From positions 50,231,402 to 50,295,401 of the forward strand of contig OX359249.1 of assembly GCA_947179485.1 (NCBI GenBank): 64,000 nucleotides of DNA. Reading direction: 5' to 3'. Source of the stretch: Allacma fusca. Its lineage: Eukaryota; Arthropoda; Collembola; Symphypleona; Sminthuridae. The position numbers were made by a program, and so were the translations under genes. Within the stretch, counting starts at the first letter, position 1, and every line of letters starts with the position of its first letter. Positions 1 through 13,325 of this stretch are shown in pieces. Under the pieces are notes generated by a model, which had not been told where the DNA came from, searched no databases, and worked only from the letters and a program-made list of their open reading frames with translations.

Positions 1-479
1 TTCAAAACCAAAAAAATGAGATTTTATCCCAGTTATAACATAATCTTAAAAAACAACCTTGGAATGCAAAATTTGTCATTACGTTTACGTTTGTGACTCC
101 ACAAAATGACGCAGAGCAAGGTCACTAAATTTATTTATGGAAATAAATTCGCTATAATCTAGGTAATCAATTAATTTGTCAGTAATTTTCTGATGTGGGA
201 AGATTTTCATGGGAAACAGCATGCAGGCCACATCTCTAATAATTAATGTCTGTAGGTATTTTGTGTACTAGAATACGCCAAAAGACACCAGAGATGAATC
301 AGCAAGTCGTATGCGGTTACGATGCTCGTGTAGATTAACCAGTAATACCTTTATAAAAAGGTCTGGCACAGCACTGAGGCTTTCGTGATTGTCGAACTCA
401 TACACTTTCTGACTTAAATTTAGTTGTAAAGTCGTTATTTTTGGGGGCTCTAGTAGCTCCAGGTATTAGTATTTATTAC

Positions 480-642
480 TTAAAGTATTTGAATTATATT
501 GGAATTTTTAGCAAACATTTGAATTGGATTCGAATTTTTATTTTACCATACATAATACATTCGACTTCTACTTGGGATTGAAATCCGTTAAGATTAAAAT
601 TAATCGGAATTGTATTTATATATTTTGAATACTCCAACCCTG
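480..642. repeat. One-sided hAT-like MITE terminus
   Basis: An AT-rich stretch with degenerate repeats of the type ttgaattggattcgaattt ends in a tip that reads, on the reverse strand, CAGGGTTGGAGTATTC. Tips beginning CAGGG followed by a repetitive arm recur at 26790, 43221 and 59857 and match the style of the complete hAT-type elements elsewhere in this window. No matching left tip was found, so it is either truncated or its left end lies outside the recognisable part. Family assignment is inference from the tip only. Confidence 0.35.
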
Positions 643-1430
643 GTTAGAAACGATGTACCATGCTGTTGCTGTGTAAAGTATGTCTTGTTTAAGTTTGCGA
701 CAATTTGTCCAATTTATTTGGCACTTGGCACTCTGATGATTGCTCGAGCAGGATTGAGTTGCGTTGCAAGATTAGAACAACGTCAAACGTGAATACGAGC
801 AAGATTGATCCCGGAAATGTTGCCCTGAATATTCATCTGCTGCATTTCAATAGTTCAAAGTCTTCTAAGAAAAGAATGTTAGATAACTGATAATTAAATT
901 ATAGTCTAAATTTATTATATTACGGTCTTAAAATGAAAGTTAAAAATTATTCTAGATTCTTGAATAAAAATATTTGGAGAATTTAAGAAACACAGTTAAA
1001 GTTACCTGAGTAGAGTTGCAGAAACATTTGATTTGGAAGTGGTTGCTTTACTTTTATGCCAGTTAGTAGTCTGCGGCATTGTCAGCTGATGCCTATTTTT
1101 CTTTGCGAAACATTTTCTGAGTTGACTACGTTCATGCTTCTTTTCTTTAGTTTCATTATATTTTGGAGCATTCTCTGGTAGTATCAGTGCAGTGGAAAGT
1201 TTGTAGGATGTAACAGTGTTATCAGCTTATATGTATTTCGTTACACGTGTTTACATCGTTTATTTCTGTTTCATACACGCTAAAGTGAATGACGAGGGTG
1301 TGATTCTGTGTTGTGATTAGTGACAATTTTGTCTCTGATTTTGAAATATCAAACTATTCTCATTGCCATAAACGGTTTAGTTTCGTAGTATCGAATTCCG
1401 AGGTATTTCTTATCCCTTGATATTTTACAG
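643..1430. other. Upstream region of the USP3-like gene
   Basis: No convincing coding exon was found here. The USP3 family starts with a short exon carrying the first cysteine and histidine residues of the ZnF-UBP domain. That exon should lie in or upstream of this stretch, because the first recognisable exon enters the domain part-way with two bases of a split codon. A few short open frames exist but none gives the expected Cys/His pattern. Confidence 0.4.
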
Positions 1431-3474
1431 AATGCAAGTCCGGCACAAATCCTTGGATATGCGTAACATGCTCTTCGGTCTACTGTGGTCGCTACATTAA
1501 TGCTCACGCTAAATCTCACAATGAATCATCTCAGCATCCGATCACAATTGATTGTCATAATTTGGGCGTATACTGTTACGTCTGCGATGACTACATAGAC
1601 ATAAAGCTTATCAACAACAAACTTATAGCGAAACTACGAGCGGTGATTCAAAATAATACCAATAATTCTTTACAAGTCAATGGGGGGAAGCTGGAGAACG
1701 AAAATACAGAACCAGTGGAAAGTATTAGAGGAGGGAACAAGCGGAAGTGTAGCAGTACCTCACCGAGAAGCGGGAGTTCTAATAACATAAGTACTAACAA
1801 ACCAGCAGGGGACGAAAGGAAATCGGAGGATGGTGGTGGTAAAAAGCTTCGGCGGGATAGTAGCAGCAGTGGGAATAGCAGTTGTATCGTCAAAAAGCAT
1901 GGCGTCGTAGGACTTCGAAATCTCGGCAATACATGCTTCATGAATGCTGTGCTGCAATCCCTGAGGTAAATTTTGGACATAATTCTTTAAAACTACTTTT
2001 AATGAACATGGAATAAGGTTGATTAGTATAATAAGTGTATATTACTATTGCAGCAAGATCAATGGGTTTTCAACATTCATGCTGCGGATTCCAGAAAAAA
2101 GCTTAGAAATTCGCAAGGAGCGTCGATACTATAGAACACGTTCTCGTCTGCGTCCAAACCAGACACTGAATGCTACTGTATCGGCAAATTGTGGTAACAG
2201 TAACACATCATCGCCATCAAGTTCCTCAGCGAATGCATCAAATACAACTGTGATACAACCAGATGAAATATTAACTACCGAACTATGTAAAATTCTGAGC
2301 TCCCTAAATAGTAATAGTGCAACCGCTGTGAGTCCGGATGCTTTATTCTCAATAATTTGGAGTGTCATGCCGCGATTCCGCGGGTATCAACAGCAGGATG
2401 CTCACGAGTTTTTGCGATACATGTTGGATCGACTTCATAACGAATTGATCGGGCTGCTACCACATTGGGAAATCGGACTTATTTCACAACTTAAGAAGAG
2501 CGATAAAAACAGGGCTCAGGAAGCCCTGGATTTAATCGGCGATGGGATTTTTGGACTAAAAGCAAGTACTCGTGACATGCACAATAGTATAGTTACTGCC
2601 GTATTCAGCGGAGTTCTTCAAAACGAGGTCAGTCCAGTAGAAAGTATTGAACACTTAATTCGACAAATACATAATTTTAGTGTGAAGGACATTGTAACTA
2701 TAATAGTCTTTTATCCAGGTTCGTTGCTGCCGCTGTGGGACCGAGTCTAAAAAGCATGACCCATTTCTGGATTTATCTCTTGATATAGCTGAAGGAGAAC
2801 CAAAACTCCAAGACTGTTTGACCCGCTTTGTAGATGTTGAAGAACTAGTTGATAATGACATGTACTTTTGCGGCCATTGCAAGACAAGGCAAAAATCAAC
2901 GAAGCGTTTTTGGATTACTAAATTACCGAATGTAAGTGTGGTTTGCTTTTGTATAGGTTGCAAGTTGAAATATTTCGAATGATGTCATTAAGGAAATTAT
3001 AGCTTCTTCATCTGGAGAATAAAAATTAATGATTTTTAAAATAATTAATAGGTACTTTGCTTGCACTTGAAGAGATTCAGATGGTCTAACTACTTGCGGA
3101 GCAAGCTGGATCATTTTGTTGAATTTCCTCTCGTGAATTTAGACATGTCCCATTACATGCTTTCTGGAAGCAACGGCCGAAAACAGAATGCCCCAAATGG
3201 TACGAATCTTTATGATTTGGCCGCTGTCATTGTTCACCATGGGTCCGGGTATGATTTTCTGTAGTACATATTGTATTCCAATAAAGGAAACCTATGTTAA
3301 TCCGCCACGTAATATCATTTTAGGGTTGGGTCGGGTCATTACACAGCGTTTGCTAAGAAAGACTCTGATTGGTTTAATTTCAACGATTCTTCCGTGAAGC
3401 TAACGCAAGAATCAATCGTAGCTAAAGCTAAAGCTTATATATTATTCTACATCCGACGAGAATTTCAACTATAA
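1431..3474 (+). CDS. USP3: USP3-like ubiquitin carboxyl-terminal hydrolase (5 exons seen, 5' exon missing)
   Basis: Predicted nuclear cysteine protease of the USP family; known USP3 proteins remove ubiquitin from histones H2A and H2B. Coding exons by splice sites and phase: 1431-1965, 2054-2627, 2719-2931, 3052-3248, 3324-3474 (stop TAA 3472-3474); every join keeps frame. The first seen exon holds most of a ZnF-UBP finger ([20 protein letters not shown], then [14 protein letters not shown]), a disordered Ser-rich linker, then the Cys box [18 protein letters not shown] with the catalytic Cys. Exon 2 carries [18 protein letters not shown] (QQD box). Exons 2-3 give the zinc-ribbon cysteines (CCRCGTES, then [10 protein letters not shown]). 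Exon 4 has [10 protein letters not shown]. The His box GSGHYTAF lies across the last join and is followed by [12 protein letters not shown]. Gene order and motif spacing match human USP3 from memory. The initiating exon was not located. A possible poly(A) signal lies at 4303-4308. Confidence 0.9.
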
Positions 3475-5232
3475 TACGTGAAAAGGTGGGGGAGAATATG
3501 AAGAAACCGCATTTCTACAAGTTAGGTGATGAATGAATCGCAAAAAAGAAAAATGTGACGTCTCACAAATTATTGTAGCATCCGTGAATCCGATGAAATA
3601 AGCTAACTGTTTTCAACTTAATTCACATTCCTTACACATAAAATTGCTTTGAAATAATATTATTGAGACTGTACTTTGGTAGAGTACATTCGAATCCACA
3701 GGAAGAGAAACCATAGGAAGCTATCAATGGTTGTTACTTGAAATTATCTATTAAGTATCGTTATTCTCTTATAAGTTCAAGGTTCTCTGTGTTCTGTGTT
3801 ACGTGTACTTACTCCTAATTCATATGTTTTCCTGGTGGGTTGTATCCGAAGCTGACTATTGATTTTTGTGACGTCAGGAAGTGTAGAACAGTCGTGATAT
3901 TCATTCAGGACTGTTGTTCCTAGCTACATTTTTTTATGCTTATGTAGTTACGTTCCCCCCGCAGCTCTGGGACAGGTACTACCACTGTTTATAGGTGTTC
4001 AAACACTGATGTCCTAAGTGTCTACTTTATGTCTTGCTGTGTCTATGGGTTATAATTTCCGTTTGTTTTACAGTGATATTATATTACTTTCGTTGTTCAT
4101 ATCGAGGCATAAAATACAGTCTTTGATTGTTATCTTATTGTTATTTATTTCGACTATAAATAGTAGGTGTAAGCTGACAATGAGTTCTCTCAAATTATTG
4201 GAACAGGGTATTTAGTATTTACCTTGTTTTATCATCACAATGGGGTTGACTGTACTAATGATATTCGTGTACTCATGTGTGTATACAAATTTTACTTGTG
4301 TAAATAAATAGTTACACAATCAGAACATTGAAAGCATAAGAGATGCATGGGGTAGTTCTGTCGATCTGTTTACGTAGTTACTGTTAAATTATTACATCTT
4401 CAGTCCATATCAAATTGATTCGACTGTATAGTCTAAGGATGTTTAGAAGTTATACCCCTGTAATTTAAATGGAAGTTATTTAGACTGTATATATGGTTAC
4501 AAAGCTACTATTAGCAGACAAAAACATATATCGAGCAGTTGCGATTTTATGCATTTTGAAATAAGAATCGTCGTCGACGAGGCGAAATCAACTATATAGT
4601 TGCAAGAACGTCTGACAAAAAAGCGACCTGCACTACCTAAAGTTCATATAGAAACACTCAGAAATAATCAACTACGTTCACGAAATTCCTGTACCAGTTA
4701 GTTTCATTTGGCTTTCAAAGAAAAAAGCAAGTAGTAAGAACCTTCTGCGTTTGGCCTCAATTGGGTTTCAACTCTTCAACGACGGTAATTACTTCACACA
4801 ACATAAAAATAACAACAGAAAACCTAGTTAAAATTCAATTCTTTGTAAAATTTGAAGCCTCACATCCATCACTGTATAAAATTAAAAAATATGTCAAATC
4901 GAGCAGATTGTGTGTTAATGACTTGAGTTAAGATAAAAACCGGCAATTCCTAATCCAAACCTGCCACTTAGTAATCAAAATACAACAAAGGAACTCCGTC
5001 TCTTTAGCTAACATCCATGAAGTCAGGTTAAGGACACTGACATCTACTATCAGTAATTATGTTATTCCTCTCGCGGTTCCACAATACGATGGAAAGCGGA
5101 CAATATTACCAGCTAATCCAGAATAACCAAGATGATAAAAACAATTGAATGGGAAGTGGAAAACAATAAAAACAAATTCATTCTTGTTTCCAACATTGAA
5201 AAGCAACACAGGCTTAGAGCTGCACATTATAT
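3475..5232. other. Convergent intergenic region and 3' UTRs
   Basis: No coding signal on either strand. It lies between the stop of the + strand USP3-like gene and the stop of the - strand zinc-finger gene. An AATAAA on the + strand at 4303-4308 could end the USP3 transcript with an 830-base 3' UTR. On the - strand an AATAAA overlaps the stop codon region of the zinc-finger gene near 5233-5240. Confidence 0.5.
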
Positions 5233-8200
5233 TTATTTGTTTCTACGGTCTTTAACAGTTTCACCCGTGCTCTTGACTTGGTTAAAAATTTCAATAAATG
5301 ATTGCTGAACACGGGAGCGGTTATCTGGATTTCCTAGTTGTTCCGGTTGATGAACTCCCCGTTTCTTCCTAACCGATGGTGTGGATTTTGACTTTGCTGA
5401 ACTTAGCTCGAATTTAGGTCCATCTTCTGGAAGTAACTCCCTACTAGTTGTAGCATCTTTTCGAACCCGCTTCGGTTTCCCTTTACTTTCGGTGCACACA
5501 ATACTCCTGGATCGCAACCGAAAAATATCTTCTTTTTTCGCAGATCTTGATCCCTTGACGTTACAATTATCATTAGAATGCTCCCCAGGCCCCGATCTTC
5601 TTCCATTTTCTTCGACCTTCCTTGTGTCTAGAGGATTCATTTCTGGAGTGTTAGCAGTAGAGGACTTCCGTCCAATTTTGGCACGATGAAGTCCAATCTC
5701 ATCTTTACTGCTAACCAAGTAACTCTTTTGAGCAACTGATTTAACAATATTTGCCTTCTTCTGACAAGAGCTTCTTTGAGTGCGCCGAACGGTTGACCCT
5801 GTTACCAAATCCGGCAGTACTTCCTTTAAAAGATTTTTCTCCACATTAACAGTCTTTTTACTCCTTGTATTGACTTTCCTAGTAGATGAATTACAGGCAG
5901 TGGCAGCAGCACTAGGACTAGAACTATTACCGGCTTCTTTTAGCTTTGAACATTGTTGCCTGCTTCTCAATGCACGAGATAAAGTGTCACCCTGAGATCT
6001 AGTTCCAGTTTGCTTTATTTGTTCTCCAGCTTTGGACTTTTCATTTCCATAACCTTGATGACTGACTACATTCTTCAGTGACTCCTCAGGTGACGATGAC
6101 GATTTGCTCCCTTTACTATCCCAGGAATTACAGTTTGTACCATCCTCAGTACTAATTTCATATAAACGGCCACCGGAATTCTGTCCTGTTAATTTTTCTG
6201 CCGCTGAGCTTATTTTACCGTCAATTATTGTTCTTTGACCTTCCTGAGATTCCTCTTTAACCACGTATCTCTCTTTTGCTTCTTTGGCTGATTCTGAATG
6301 ACTAACTGGGATACTTAAATCTGTCCTAACCGTCTGAAATAAATCAAGCGATGTCGTCGTCGTCGTCATTACTTCAACATCTGGCCCACACTGAGGTTTT
6401 GAATCAGGATTGGCAGCAGTGCATTCCCGTTGAGCTGAGTTATCAGTAGTATCTGGGCCATTATTCCCTGAATCCGCTGAAATAAAAGAATTGTTTACCA
6501 AACTGCTTCGAATTCCGCCAGCAGTTTGCACATTTTTCCGTCCCGTTCCACGTAACACATGATCTCCTTTGTACATTTCGGTAGTTCCACCACAGTCTTT
6601 TGATTCTCCAGATTTTTTTGCATCCTTATTAATATTGACAATATTTGAACCTGGCACTTTCGAGTATTCCTTCACGCAGTCGCCGTTTTCAGTCTTTACA
6701 ACTAATCCCTCACTATTTATATCTGAGTAACGTTCAATTTCACAATGAACGCGGAAATGTTCAACTAATTTGGATTTGGAACTAAAACCTTCACTACAAA
6801 TTTGACAAACCCAACCTTCAGTTGTTTCCATATGAAGTAGTCCATGAATCAAATAGTAAAACAATGATACAAATGTCTTGCTACATTTACTACAATTGAA
6901 GCTATCGGGATAGTTTAAATTACTTGTCTGCCTAGCTTGATGACTAACATTAATTTCCTTTTTCGTCTCATCATTATCTAAGACCACGGTTTTATAAGGA
7001 CATTGGTCATTTGATTTGACAGGCACTAAGTTAACATCAGATTTACAAATAACTTTATCCTTAGTGATCGTGCTTTCACTCCCATGTGACAACAGGTTAT
7101 GCTTATGAAATTCGGCGAGGCTTCCGTAAGTCCTGGAACACCCGTGACATATGAACCTGGTTTCATTTGTTCGTCGTAAGTCACACTGGGTTTTCAAAGG
7201 ATCAGCTGAAACACAACAACAGATATTTTGCTTAACATTCTCAATAATTCAATACTAACATATTCATATACATATAGATACTTTATAGTACAAACTAGCA
7301 AGTAATGTACGACTTAATTCATATTTTGGTTGAATTTATATTTCTTAATTACAATAGAGCCAACTGCATGTTGTGCTAACGCAAAAAATACAGTTTATAC
7401 AGTTTGCAAAAGCGAATAACGTCAACGTCAACCCAGCATATACGCGGGAACTTACAGATGTAAACACTTCAAATGCATGTAACCACACTGATTCCAAAAG
7501 TGTTTACGATTGTAACTACTTCCTGCTTTCATCTTCTACCCATACAATATTGTTTACAAACGTTTACCCGAGCCATCTCGTTTCATTTACCTTTGTGAAC
7601 AACATAAATGTGCTGCATACATAGATCCTTCGTTGCGAATAGCATCGTACAGGTTCCACAGCGAAATATATTTATGTTTTCTTTCTTTGTACTCTTGGTT
7701 TCAGATTTGGCTGCCAGTTGCCTTCCAGATAACAACGAACTCTTCGTCCCTACTTCCTTAGCTTCTTTTATTTTTTTGAAGGGCGGTTCCTCCTTGTCGC
7801 ATTCGTTGTTTGAACCATTCGTCAAAATTTCTGCGTACCTATACGGTTCAGTCGAGGTTATCTTGGCATTATTTCTGGAAATATAAAACTCCTTTTAGAA
7901 CTGAACCGAGTTTTTCACGGGCTTATATTTAAATTCAAATAGCAATAATAAACTCAAATCTAAGACAAATGAATATTCTACAGTTGCCAGTACTAACATG
8001 TCTTCGAATTTTGAATCAGTAGGTTCTATTGAAGGACTTGTTCCATCCACCAATGCTGGCAGAGGCAGTTCCGCATTTACTTCCTTTTTTAATGCTAAAG
8101 AAGAGGGAATTTCGTTAGGCTGAATATGGGAGCCATTATGAACGCTATTAGTTAAAGCTGTCCTGAAATTTTCAACTCCAGTGACAACATCCGCGTTGGA

Positions 8201-9007
8201 ATCTAATAAAGCTTGCTCAATCTGACTGAAAAAAACTGCAACATTCTGGGCATCTCCATTTTGTTGCGCATCACAATATTGTTGAAATGTAGTGATCGGA
8301 ACTAGCAAGGTTTGGCTGCCCATTTGTAGAATAATGTACTGATTTTCGTTTTGATACTCTTCTAACTGTGTAGAATTGGTATGCCTTTGCGGTTCTACCT
8401 CACGAAAATCTTTTGAACTGTCAAGTTCTTCCGCGGCCCGTATCAGTTTGACCGGAGATTGTTGGGATTGGACACAACCCGGTTTTAAAATATCAGCTTG
8501 TGTTGGAACTTCATTATGCGGCCGAGCAAAAGAATAATGTGGAACTAATTTTACATCTGCCACAGATTGTGCATTCACTTCACTGTACTCAACATCTAAT
8601 TGCCGTTCCATGGAATTTTGCGGATTGGCTATATGATCACTAACCGTTTTTAATTGAAAATCGTCCACAATAGGTTGAGAAACACTTGCATTTTCAACCA
8701 TCACAGATCCATCTTCAAGCATAAAGTACACGTTGGAATCAAACGGATGCACGTCCTGACCGACGGCAGGAACTACAACTCTCAACGAATCTTCGGAGGT
8801 TTGCATTACTTTCGACGACCGTTGTTGGCTACTAACAATACTGCTCTGGTGAGTTCCATGGATAACTTTTCTCAGACTACTCTTCTTGGATATAATATTT
8901 GGCTTCCTGGACACACTATCTGAAGTAGACGTCACGTAAAGTCCATTGCAGCTATTCTGGATGGATTCGTGTGTGGATTTTTGAGACGATCTTCGATAAC
9001 GGTTCAT
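5233..9007 (-). CDS. C2H2 zinc-finger protein, 4 fingers, about 1088 aa
   Basis: Three coding exons on the - strand: 9007-7998, 7874-7591, 7205-5233. Donors are GTTAGT and GTAAAT, acceptors TTTCCAG and TTTCAG; the split codons (Ile, Ala) join in frame and the total is 1089 codons with the stop. The ATG at 9007 was chosen because it lies one base after a good acceptor (TTTTTTAG) and the frame upstream has no support. Residues 1-400 are a low-complexity, Gln/Ser-rich region with an acidic bias (for example NQYIILQMGSQTLLVPI). Fingers: about 407-430 (FRCGTC, exon 2), 449-472 (FICHGCSRTYG), 534-556 (FNCSKCSKTF), 563-585 (WVCQICSEGF); all have C-x2-C-x12-H-x3/4-H. The C-terminal 500 residues are disordered, Ser/Lys/Arg-rich, with basic clusters such as KKRGVH and RSKKTV suited to nuclear import or DNA contact. 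Likely a nuclear DNA-binding protein; no orthologue recognised. Confidence 0.85.
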
Positions 9008-9265
9008 TCTAAAAAACAAAATGTGCATGCATTTGTTAATAATTATTAAGTAGAGCTGACAAAAGATAATCTTTGAGTAATCCACAACATACTGACTTAT
9101 TAAAATGTAAGGTACCCAAAAACAGTCAGGTCAGTGTTGGAAGATCTGATCCTTAAGAGAGGATATATTCCGTCGAAGTTCGTGATGACTTTCGCTATGT
9201 AACGTTACCACTACGTGTATACATACTTTACACAACTTTATGGTGTAACAAGACAGTCCAGAACT

Positions 9266-10005
9266 CACTGTCCGGGTATAAGTTCAGTTTGCCATCCAAA
9301 CACCAATTTTGATAAAAAGTGGTAGACAGTTACATTCTATTCAAGGAGTAGACTAAGGTTCTGAAAGAAGTTTCCACCGGACACTTTTAGTTTTGGAATT
9401 ATGAAAGATCGAAGGTCACGTTTACTACTCGTATAATTTCAAAGCAGACATGACTTTCATGAGGTCTTACTCATCGTCAGCCCTTCTGCTGTGTTCCTTG
9501 TTCCTATAGGTACAACAATAAGTACTCATTTTATCCTTCACAACGATTGTTGTAGTTCGTTATCATTCAAAGTCACATTGAGAGATAATTTCCGACGACG
9601 TTGATATATTCAATCATTTGTTGGTAAAAAGCTTTATAACTTCACCTTATTATTCCTTCCTGCGACCTTTCATATTTCCGAAACTAGAAATGTCCGGTAA
9701 AAAATTCTTTCACAATCTTAATCTACTCCTGAAATAGTTACGGTGAACCAATTTTTATCAACATCAAAGAGCACTTCGTAAAGTTACCATAAATATGACC
9801 TTTCACCTTATATATCTCCGAAACTAGAAGCGTCCGTTAAAAATTCTTTCCCAACCTTAATCGAGGACTCCACAAGTAGTGTCTTTTTACCAATTCTTAT
9901 AAAAATCGGTGCTTGAGCAGTAAACTTGTTCCATTGTCGGTGACACGTTGTTGAGCGTGAACTTCCAGCTAACCTTAGGGCGATTTTTTGATACCCGAAC
10001 TGTCA
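9266..10005. repeat. Foldback element with a diverged unit in three copies
   Basis: The ends are imperfect inverted repeats: 9266-9279 (CACTGTCCGGGTAT) against the reverse of 9991-10005 (tgacagttcgggtat). Inside, a roughly 110-base unit recognisable by gaaactagaa.tgtccg.taaaaa and by ccaatttttatca appears twice in direct orientation (about 9665-9775 and 9803-9915) and once inverted (about 9300-9420). The unit copies differ at many bases, so the element is old. The family is not recognised and no target duplication is clear. Confidence 0.45.
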
Positions 10006-13000
10006 CCGACACATATCCGTTCAACCACAGACCAAAACAAAATTAAGAAGCCATCTACATACAGGAGGAATGAATCTAAATCTAACGCGTAAATACATAA
10101 GTCATCTTCAAAATTGCATCCATCATCAGGAATAAAAACTTAACCGACAAACCAACTCACGCTACCACTACGCACTACACGACTAGGGCATAACGTCCAC
10201 TTATAAATTAAATACATGCCGACTTCCAAAAAGTATATTCACAAAATCCATTAGATTCCTTTGATTACCTTTGGGTGGCATGTACACCGGGACCCTGAAA
10301 CAGTGGGCTTTCCAATGATTTGATTGTAACTCCAGGACTTCAGCTCGAAAAACCTGTTCTGGAATTACCGGAAGGGAAACTCAACACAAGAAATGAGAAC
10401 GGTAGGCGCATTCAATACCGAATCAAATTTTGTGCACATACATGAAGCCTGTAGGATGTTCAAAGATAATAATCACAAATTCAGTCGGGTTATCAATCAA
10501 ACCTTCGGAAATGCCTGAGTCACGTATTATTCATCTGAAATGAAATGAAGTAATTAATTACCTCGTTTACTTCCTTTTTCAAGTAACTCTCGGGATTTGG
10601 GCACTTTGGGAGCTCATTCTCCACTTCGTAAGTTTTTCGTGTAGTAACTGTGGACAATAGTAGGTAAAAGATACTACAACCGTGCTACGAAAGTAAGCTT
10701 GGTATTCTCCGCGCTTGTAGTCATTCTCATTGTAGTGGAGTTGAAGTTGAAGTATGTCACGTACTTTTGCCACTCTATATACTAAATATACTTATACTTA
10801 TACATACTATACCTACCCACATGATTCCGTCGCGGTTTTTCCCATCCGCCAATTGCAACATTCCTTCCATTTTAATTGATTTTTATATCAAATCCATTTA
10901 CACATTTATTTATCAAATTAAGAACTTACTTACAATTAGTAGGATTCATTTACAGTTAATGTAAATTAATTTTAACTTATAGTATAGCGACAGTCAATAG
11001 TATCAGAAAATATTATTACTCCTGATACATGTATATATAAGTACTTATAATATATGAAAATATAATTAAATATATATACAATAAAAATTATAATTAATTA
11101 ATAATATTTACTATTGTCATAAATCATCAATTATTATTGATAATACCGATAATGTCAATTGATTTCATTCGGTCTAAATAGATGAGCATTTTGAGGAAGA
11201 CAAATAATCCTAATACTATAGTCGATTTTGAGCACAACTTTTTAACCCAGTTTTTTCCATGAACTCATAATTAAAACCCTCACCGCATGCTTGTACATGT
11301 AGGTACATATACTTGTAGTGACTTCCTCGTGGTTTTGACTTGGGAGTAAAATAAAATTACTACGCGACATAACATCCCTCCGATTCGTACATTACTTGGA
11401 TGGGGAGAATAGGGAATATCGTAACTTACGAATTGTAGTGTGTGTGTAGTAAGTTACTTGTGAGGCTGTGGAGTGTGGAGGATGAGGTCCCTGGTTGTTC
11501 TTAATAGGTTCATTTCTGACATACACGTACACCGTCAACTCTTTTGTTACGTATATGGTATATGTATGCTCGATAGATGCAGGGGAAAGATTCGGCGACG
11601 CGAAGATACATGACAAGACAACACATGGGACTGGTTTGTTTAGTTGAGCACGCGGTGTTATGACTTGAACACTTTCCATCTTGTGATAATACGTAGGACT
11701 AAATTCCCGTTCTCACAATAAATCCTTATATTAATATAGCGTGGCAGACGGTAGCCGAAAGTAGCGAGCATGGCGAACAAAGGACTCAAAGGAGCGCATT
11801 ATCAATGTAGGACTCACTCACAATCAGCAGACTATCTGTAAGCTCATAGTTTTAGCAGATAGCTTTTTGAAGCAGTAGATTCCTTCTTCCAAATTATGAA
11901 ACTAGCAGTAAGCAATGCAGGGGTTAAAAGTATTCCTTATTATTAACGAGCAATACCTGTCCGATGATTTAAAGCTCCGCTCGCTACTCTTAAAATAAGC
12001 GCCCAAGATGTAGGTGTACAATAAGCTTCCACGACAGGGCTTGATTCTTAAAACCGTTTAACTTAATTTCTACACTCACACTATCACATCTCCTACAAGT
12101 AATTATCACGGTGAATCACGAGGCTTTTACTAGTAGTAATAAAGCGGTGCAAGTCTAGCTTGAATTGTTTGAAAATCGGCCAGAATTATAACATGAATGA
12201 CATTTTCTAAATGTTATTTTTTTAAGTCGCTGAATTTCAGGTGAGGCCCGCAGTTCATTTCAAAACTCAACCCTAATGTAACCCGCAATTCTGTAGCCTG
12301 AATCTGCTAAACTCATAATATGAATTCCAAAAATCAGGTCCTGGTCGACCCGGTCCATTCTATTCAGACCCACAGTGACCCGCAGCCCACTAGCGTTTGC
12401 TGCCGACCAGCTTATGGGCCCTATGGAAGCTTGCAACTCTAATTTTGTATGCTTTGTAAACATTTTGTAAATAAATGTTTTGGGCAAAAATGCAGCGAGC
12501 AATTTTAAATTTAAAATTTTCCGAAACTTCCTCTGTTTGACGCTGATACCCAAATTTTTAACGCGAATTTTGGTCCTGTTTTTGGAAGATCTAGAAAAGG
12601 ATTTGCTAAATCATGGGGAAATTGAATATTTTTGACGGTTGCCCTCGATGAGGGACAGGGTGGTATTATTTCCTTGTCCAGTACTTTTCATATTCATTGT
12701 ATTGATATTTATTGTTTGTTACTACTTTGCATTCATATTTCTAATTGACTGCGGAAAAACCTCGGCTAATAATGATCTTTATAAGAAATATAAAAAAATG
12801 ATTCCTTATAAACAAAAAAAAACGTTGAAATTTTGGTTGAACAATTTATGAATTTGATTACCCCGCCACAAAGAGTAGGATTTCGATACTTTGCTGGCAT
12901 GACTTCAGCCTGTACAGCAATTAAATACCTTCTCAATGAGCTAACACCGACAGGTATGTGCCTTGCGAGACACAATATATTCCAGTTTTCTTCGTAAGTA

Positions 13001-13325
13001 CGTCGATGCCTCAAAATTGGTTTTTTCAAAATTTTGAATCCCAGTGGACATAAATTAAAATTTTGTAAAATTTATTAGTTAAAAACTCTGTCATAAGACA
13101 ATTCATCCTGAGGGGGAAGACCATTTTCCAGATAATGAGGCACAAAATAACATGGCATGTCAGAAAACAAGTAGAAATTTGTCTTTTCGAAAATTCCGTC
13201 AAAATTTTGAAAATTCGTAAAATAAAACAAAGATCTGAGTCTGGGGTACCAAGAGGTTTCGATAAATAAGTTATAAAATAACAGGTGCTCCAAAATAATA
13301 CGTCAAAATTGGATGTTTATCCAAA
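10006..13325. other. Intergenic, no gene recognised
   Basis: A long stretch without a convincing gene. 10970-11150 is almost pure A/T. About 12240-12430 carries repeated GACCCGCAG/acccgca motifs resembling a MITE arm, but no pair of ends was found. Short open frames here lack domain signatures and splice support. The 5' UTR exon and promoter of the - strand zinc-finger gene probably lie in the left part, but I cannot place them. Confidence 0.4.

Noticed and set aside
610-890. Overlapping small frames upstream of the USP3-like gene, one with Cys-rich VPCCCCVKYV, considered as the missing first exon
   Set aside because: The sequence does not give the ZnF-UBP Cys/His order, and the possible donor after it does not match the phase of the exon at 1431.
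5381-5995. Open frames on the + strand opposite the zinc-finger gene
   Set aside because: They are antisense shadows of the long, domain-bearing - strand exon.
11392-11679. 95-codon - strand frame considered as a gene
   Set aside because: No start context, splice partner or recognised motif; composition fits chance.
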